Of a stretch of 8,131 bases of DNA, positions 5,104 through 8,131 are shown piece by piece; position 1 is the stretch's first letter, and every line of letters begins with the position of its first letter. Position numbers and translations under genes: made by a program. Origin of the DNA: an uncultured Clostridia bacterium (GTDB lineage Bacteria > Bacillota > Clostridia > Christensenellales > Borkfalkiaceae); contig CAKQEE010000042.1 in the NCBI GenBank assembly GCA_934230055.1, positions 1-8,131 of the forward strand, in the 5' to 3' direction. A model generated the notes under the pieces. The model was not told the DNA's origin. It saw only the letters and a program-made list of their open reading frames with translations, and made no database searches.

Positions 5104-7011
5104 ATGAAGTACGGTTATATAAAAGCGGGTGCTTGTACCCCCGAAATCAAGGTCGCGGACGTTGCTTTTAACGTTGATTCTATAAAAAAATGTATGGACA
5201 AGGCTCGCTTCGAGCGCGTTGAACTTCTCGCTTTTCCCGAACTTTGCATAACGGGCTATACCTGCGGCGATCTTTTTTATCAGGATACGCTTTTGGGTTC
5301 CGCTCTTGCGGGGCTTAAAGCGATAGTAGATTACTCCGCGGGAAAAACGCTTTTTATGTTCGTAGGCTTGCCGTTTAAAAAGGGCAACGTTATATACAAC
5401 GTGGCGGCGGCGGTTTGCGGCGGAAGGGTTTTGGCGCTTATCCCCAAAACGTATCTTCCCAACTATAACGAGTTTTACGAAAAACGCTATTTTGCCGCTT
5501 GCCCCGAAAAAAACGAAACGGTTAATCTTTTCGGATATTCGGTGCCGTTTGGTAAAAAAGTGGTTTTCCGCGAAAAAACTCAAAGAAACTTTACCGTTGC
5601 CGCAGAGCTTTGCGAAGATTTATGGTCGGTTGCGCCGCCCTCGACGGCTCACGCAATCGCGGGTGCGAACGTTATAGTAAACCTTTCTTGCAGCGACGAA
5701 ACGATAGGCAAAGCGGAATACAGAAGAGAGCTTGTTAAAAGCCATTCCGCAAGACTCGTTTCCGCTTACGTTTATGCGGACGCGGGCAACGGCGAATCTA
5801 CTACTGATAACGTTTACGCGGGGCATAATATAATCGCGGAAAACGGCGCGATACTTGCAGAAAGCAAATTGTTTGAAAACGGCTTGACGATAGGCGAAAT
5901 AGATCTCGATTATTTAAGCTTTGACAGAGCTAAACTCTATAACCAGAACTACGGCGAAGAAGGCGAATATGAATATATAGAATTCGCTTCGAGAAACGAA
6001 ACGACCGAACCGACGCGTACTTTCGATAAAACGCCTTTCGTTCCCGCGGAAAAGACCGCTTTGGAAGACAGGGCAAGGCTTATACTCGATATGCAGGCGG
6101 AAGGGCTTAAAAAACGCATAGCTCATTCGGGCGCGAAAACGGTCGTCGTAGGTATTTCGGGCGGACTCGATTCCACCCTTGCCGCAGTCGTTGCGGTGGG
6201 CGCGATGAAAAAACTTAAACGCTCCGCAAAAGAGGTGATAACGGTGAGTATGCCTTGCTTCGGCACGACGGAAAGGACTTATAAAAACACCGCAAAACTC
6301 GCTTCTTCGCTCGGAACGACGTTCAGAAAGGTTAATATAGAAAAGGCGGTTAAACGCCACTTAAAAGATATTAAGCACGAAGAGGGACTTACCGACGTCA
6401 CTTACGAAAACGCGCAGGCACGCGAACGCACGCAGGTGCTTATGGATATAGCCAATCAAACGGGCGGAATAGTCGTCGGTACGGGCGACCTTTCCGAACT
6501 CGCTCTCGGCTGGGCAACCTATAACGGCGATCATATGAGTATGTACGGAGTAAACGCTTCCGTTCCAAAAACGCTCGTTCGCCATCTCGTTTCTTATTAT
6601 GCGGATCGTTCGCGCGGCAGGCTTAAAACGGTGCTTGCGGATATTTTGGATACTCCCGTCAGTCCCGAACTTTTGCCGCCCGAAAACGGCGTAATTTCGC
6701 AAAAGACGGAAAAAATTGTAGGACCTTACGAATTGCACGACTTCTTTCTTTATCACTTTATAAGAAGAGGAAGCTCTCCGCGAGCCATATACGCGGCGGC
6801 AACGCGCAGTTTTGCGGGCGTATACGATAACGCTACTATTCTTAAATGGATAAAAATATTCTTCCGCAGATTCTTTGCCCAACAGTTTAAGCGTTCCTGC
6901 TTGCCGGACGGCGTTAAGGTAGGTACCGTCGCACTCTCTCCGCGCGGAGATTGGCGTATGCCTTCCGACGCGGAAGCCCGGCTTTGGAGCGAAGAGCTTG
7001 AAAGCCTTTAA
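5104..7011 (+). CDS. nadE: Glutamine-dependent NAD+ synthetase
   Basis: A 635-residue cytoplasmic enzyme that makes NAD+ from nicotinate adenine dinucleotide and ATP, using ammonia released from glutamine. This is the last step of de novo and salvage NAD synthesis. The N-terminal glutaminase (CN-hydrolase) domain, about 1-275, holds the full catalytic triad: E46 in FPELCITGYTCGD, K115 in PKTYLPNYNEFYEKRYF and C170 in AELCEDLW. Each lies six residues before its counterpart in the Mycobacterium tuberculosis enzyme. The C-terminal synthetase domain, about 320-635, has the ATP-binding P-loop GISGGLDSTLA (350-360) and GTGDLSELALGWATYNGDHMS (459-479). Length is within the family range (about 630-680). 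ATG 5104 has GGAGG at 5092-5096, 7 nt upstream. The gene appears monocistronic, with its own promoter, a leader palindrome and a terminator after it. Confidence 0.97.
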   Translation: MKYGYIKAGACTPEIKVADVAFNVDSIKKCMDKARFERVELLAFPELCITGYTCGDLFYQDTLLGSALAGLKAIVDYSAGKTLFMFVGLPFKKGNVIYNVAAAVCGGRVLALIPKTYLPNYNEFYEKRYFAACPEKNETVNLFGYSVPFGKKVVFREKTQRNFTVAAELCEDLWSVAPPSTAHAIAGANVIVNLSCSDETIGKAEYRRELVKSHSARLVSAYVYADAGNGESTTDNVYAGHNIIAENGAILAESKLFENGLTIGEIDLDYLSFDRAKLYNQNYGEEGEYEYIEFASRNETTEPTRTFDKTPFVPAEKTALEDRARLILDMQAEGLKKRIAHSGAKTVVVGISGGLDSTLAAVVAVGAMKKLKRSAKEVITVSMPCFGTTERTYKNTAKLASSLGTTFRKVNIEKAVKRHLKDIKHEEGLTDVTYENAQARERTQVLMDIANQTGGIVVGTGDLSELALGWATYNGDHMSMYGVNASVPKTLVRHLVSYYADRSRGRLKTVLADILDTPVSPELLPPENGVISQKTEKIVGPYELHDFFLYHFIRRGSSPRAIYAAATRSFAGVYDNATILKWIKIFFRRFFAQQFKRSCLPDGVKVGTVALSPRGDWRMPSDAEARLWSEELESL

Positions 7012-7070
7012 TATAGCGCAGAAATTTTACTTACGGCACTAAAACTGCAAAAACGAAACATATGGCAAAT

Positions 7071-7106
7071 AAACCCGAAAAGTCTTTAACCGATTTTTCG
7101 GGTTTT
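7071..7106. terminator. Terminator between convergent nadE and spoIIE, probably bidirectional
   Basis: AAACCCGAAAA (7071-7081) pairs perfectly with TTTTCGGGTTT (7095-7105) over a 13-nt loop, an 11-bp stem. On the plus strand it is followed by only four T, then a further T-rich run at 7111-7115. On the minus strand it is followed by TTTATTTG. It sits 60 nt past the nadE stop and about 116 nt past the spoIIE stop. The short T-tracts make its efficiency on either strand uncertain. Confidence 0.75.
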
Positions 7107-7221
7107 CTACGTTTTTATAAAAAATGAACATAACCAAATAATATAAAAATTTATAAAACTGTAAAAAAGACTAAAATTGAAATATTTCGGCTGCTGCATT
7201 TTGCCGATGATTTTATCTTAA
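7107..7221. other. AT-rich spacer with no recognised gene
   Basis: This stretch between the terminator hairpin and the spoIIE stop is strongly A/T-rich. I see no open frame with a ribosome binding site. CGGC (7189-7192) and GCCG (7202-7205) could form a 4-bp hairpin near the spoIIE end, but without a T-run beyond it on the minus strand it is not a convincing terminator. Confidence 0.5.
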
Positions 7222-8131
7222 TTACGCGCAGTCGCTGTCCGTTTTCTTAAAAATTCTTACCGAAAGAGCCGTCATATCGTCTTTATGTTCGCCGCCGCAA
7301 AGTGCGGTAGCCTCTTCTAAAACTCTGTCGGAAAGGGTTTGCGGGTTAAGCGCGGGTTCTTTTCTTATAAAGTCTATTATCTCCGAGCTACCGCCGAATG
7401 CGTCCGCTACGCCGTCCGTTACGATAAGAATCATATCGCCGTCCGAAAGCTCGGCGTGGCAAACGGAGGGCGTCATATCGCTTAATATTCCGAGAGGCAA
7501 CGAACTGCTTTCCACTATTCTCACCGCCCCCGAATTGATAATATATCCGTAAGGCGCGCCGTATTTGATAAAGTCCGCGGAACAATTTTTAAGGTCTATA
7601 ACCGAAACGTCGAGCGCGGTAAAGCTGTCTTCCGTATTTACGGAAAGAAGTTTGTTTACGGTGGAAAGAATAAGAGAGCTGTCCATTCCCGCGCGGTAAA
7701 AGCTTTCTATAAGGGAAAGGGAAACGGAAGAAACCGTTTCGGCGTTTTTGCCGCTGCCCATGCCGTCGGATACCGCTACGAGAAATTTTTCGTTGCTTAT
7801 TCTGATAACGGAATGTGTGTCTCCGCTGACTTCGGAGCCGTCTTTAACGGCGCGGGCGATGCCGAAAACAGCGTCGTAGTCGGCGGCTTTTTTAAAAGAA
7901 AGATAGAATTTATTGTCCGAGAGATTATATTTTTCCACAAGGGCGATTTTTTGTTCCAAGGATTTGTTTACCACGCTTTCCAAAAGGTTAAGATTAAATT
8001 CCGTTCCTGTAAGGATCATACTCACGGAAACGTTGTCATCTTCGCCGTAGATCAAAAGTTCGCTCACGTTAAACCCCTTACGCATAAGATTTTCTCCGAG
8101 TATTCTTTCCGTTTTGCTTCTGTATTTAAGC
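7222..8131 (-). CDS. spoIIE: Stage II sporulation protein E, C-terminal phosphatase part (5' end outside window)
   Basis: The 302 visible residues form the C-terminal part of a SpoIIE-type PP2C phosphatase. The family enzyme dephosphorylates the anti-anti-sigma factor SpoIIAA, which frees sigma F in the forespore, and it also sits at the polar division septum through an N-terminal membrane region. Metal-binding and signature motifs, in visible numbering, are VSGDTHS (101-107, D104), SDGMGSG (121-127, D122), TDGVAD (238-243, D239) and KDDMTALSV (283-291, D284/D285). The acidic ligands needed for activity all appear present. The frame stays open past the ATG at 8085 to the right edge without a stop, and SpoIIE is about 800 residues in Bacillus, so roughly 500 residues including the membrane segments lie outside. 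Another SpoIIE-domain phosphatase (RsbU/RsbP type) is less likely because the region upstream of the phosphatase domain also resembles SpoIIE. Confidence 0.9.
   Translation of the reverse strand, partial: LKYRSKTERILGENLMRKGFNVSELLIYGEDDNVSVSMILTGTEFNLNLLESVVNKSLEQKIALVEKYNLSDNKFYLSFKKAADYDAVFGIARAVKDGSEVSGDTHSVIRISNEKFLVAVSDGMGSGKNAETVSSVSLSLIESFYRAGMDSSLILSTVNKLLSVNTEDSFTALDVSVIDLKNCSADFIKYGAPYGYIINSGAVRIVESSSLPLGILSDMTPSVCHAELSDGDMILIVTDGVADAFGGSSEIIDFIRKEPALNPQTLSDRVLEEATALCGGEHKDDMTALSVRIFKKTDSDCA

Noticed and set aside
4975..5583. 202-residue open frame antisense to nadE
   Set aside because: It reads through the galE terminator and nadE promoter, has a basic, aromatic-rich composition typical of antisense shadows, and shows no family motif.
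7108..7165. A/T palindromes such as TTTTTATAAAAA and the TATAAAAATTTATA stretch, considered as an origin-like or phage attachment element
   Set aside because: Low-complexity A/T sequence in a convergent intergenic spacer. There are no DnaA boxes, no tRNA end, no integrase and no direct repeat partner.

Overview
The window fits a chromosomal segment of an anaerobic, endospore-forming member of the Bacillota (Clostridia-like). The signs are an Rnf-type RnfC, the C-terminal phosphatase half of SpoIIE, strong AGGAGG-type ribosome binding sites, sigma-A-like promoters and short hairpin/U-tract terminators. I see no tRNA, rRNA, CRISPR array, insertion sequence or sign of recent transfer. Codon style looks uniform throughout (frequent GCG, GGC, ATA and AAA). 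Species cannot be named from this alone.

Layout. From about 2450 down to position 1 the minus strand carries an operon. A near-consensus promoter (2423-2451) is followed by a membrane-anchored NusG-domain-II protein, a Gx-transporter/heptaprenyl-diphosphate-synthase-component-I-like membrane protein (ATGA overlap), and rnfC, which starts with TTG and runs off the left edge. The first two genes resemble the EetA/EetB pair of flavin-based electron-transfer loci, so this looks like a membrane redox/flavin unit attached to Rnf. Divergent from it, from 2619 on the plus strand, are an RlmL-type rRNA methyltransferase gene, galE (UDP-glucose 4-epimerase) ending at a strong terminator (4975-5020), and then nadE (glutamine-dependent NAD+ synthetase, 5104-7011) with its own promoter and a 13-bp palindrome in its leader. 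nadE converges on the minus-strand spoIIE gene, whose 5' part lies beyond the right edge. A hairpin between them (7071-7106) probably stops transcription from both sides.

How the genes fit together. Apart from the operon on the left these are housekeeping genes (ribosome modification, nucleotide-sugar interconversion, NAD synthesis) plus one sporulation regulator. NadE makes the NAD that Rnf reduces, but nothing in the layout shows a regulatory link. The observations most worth checking are the EetA/EetB-like pair in front of rnfC, the apparently leaderless rlmL, the cysteine at the substrate-size gate of GalE, and the palindrome in front of nadE. I found no convincing wholly new system.
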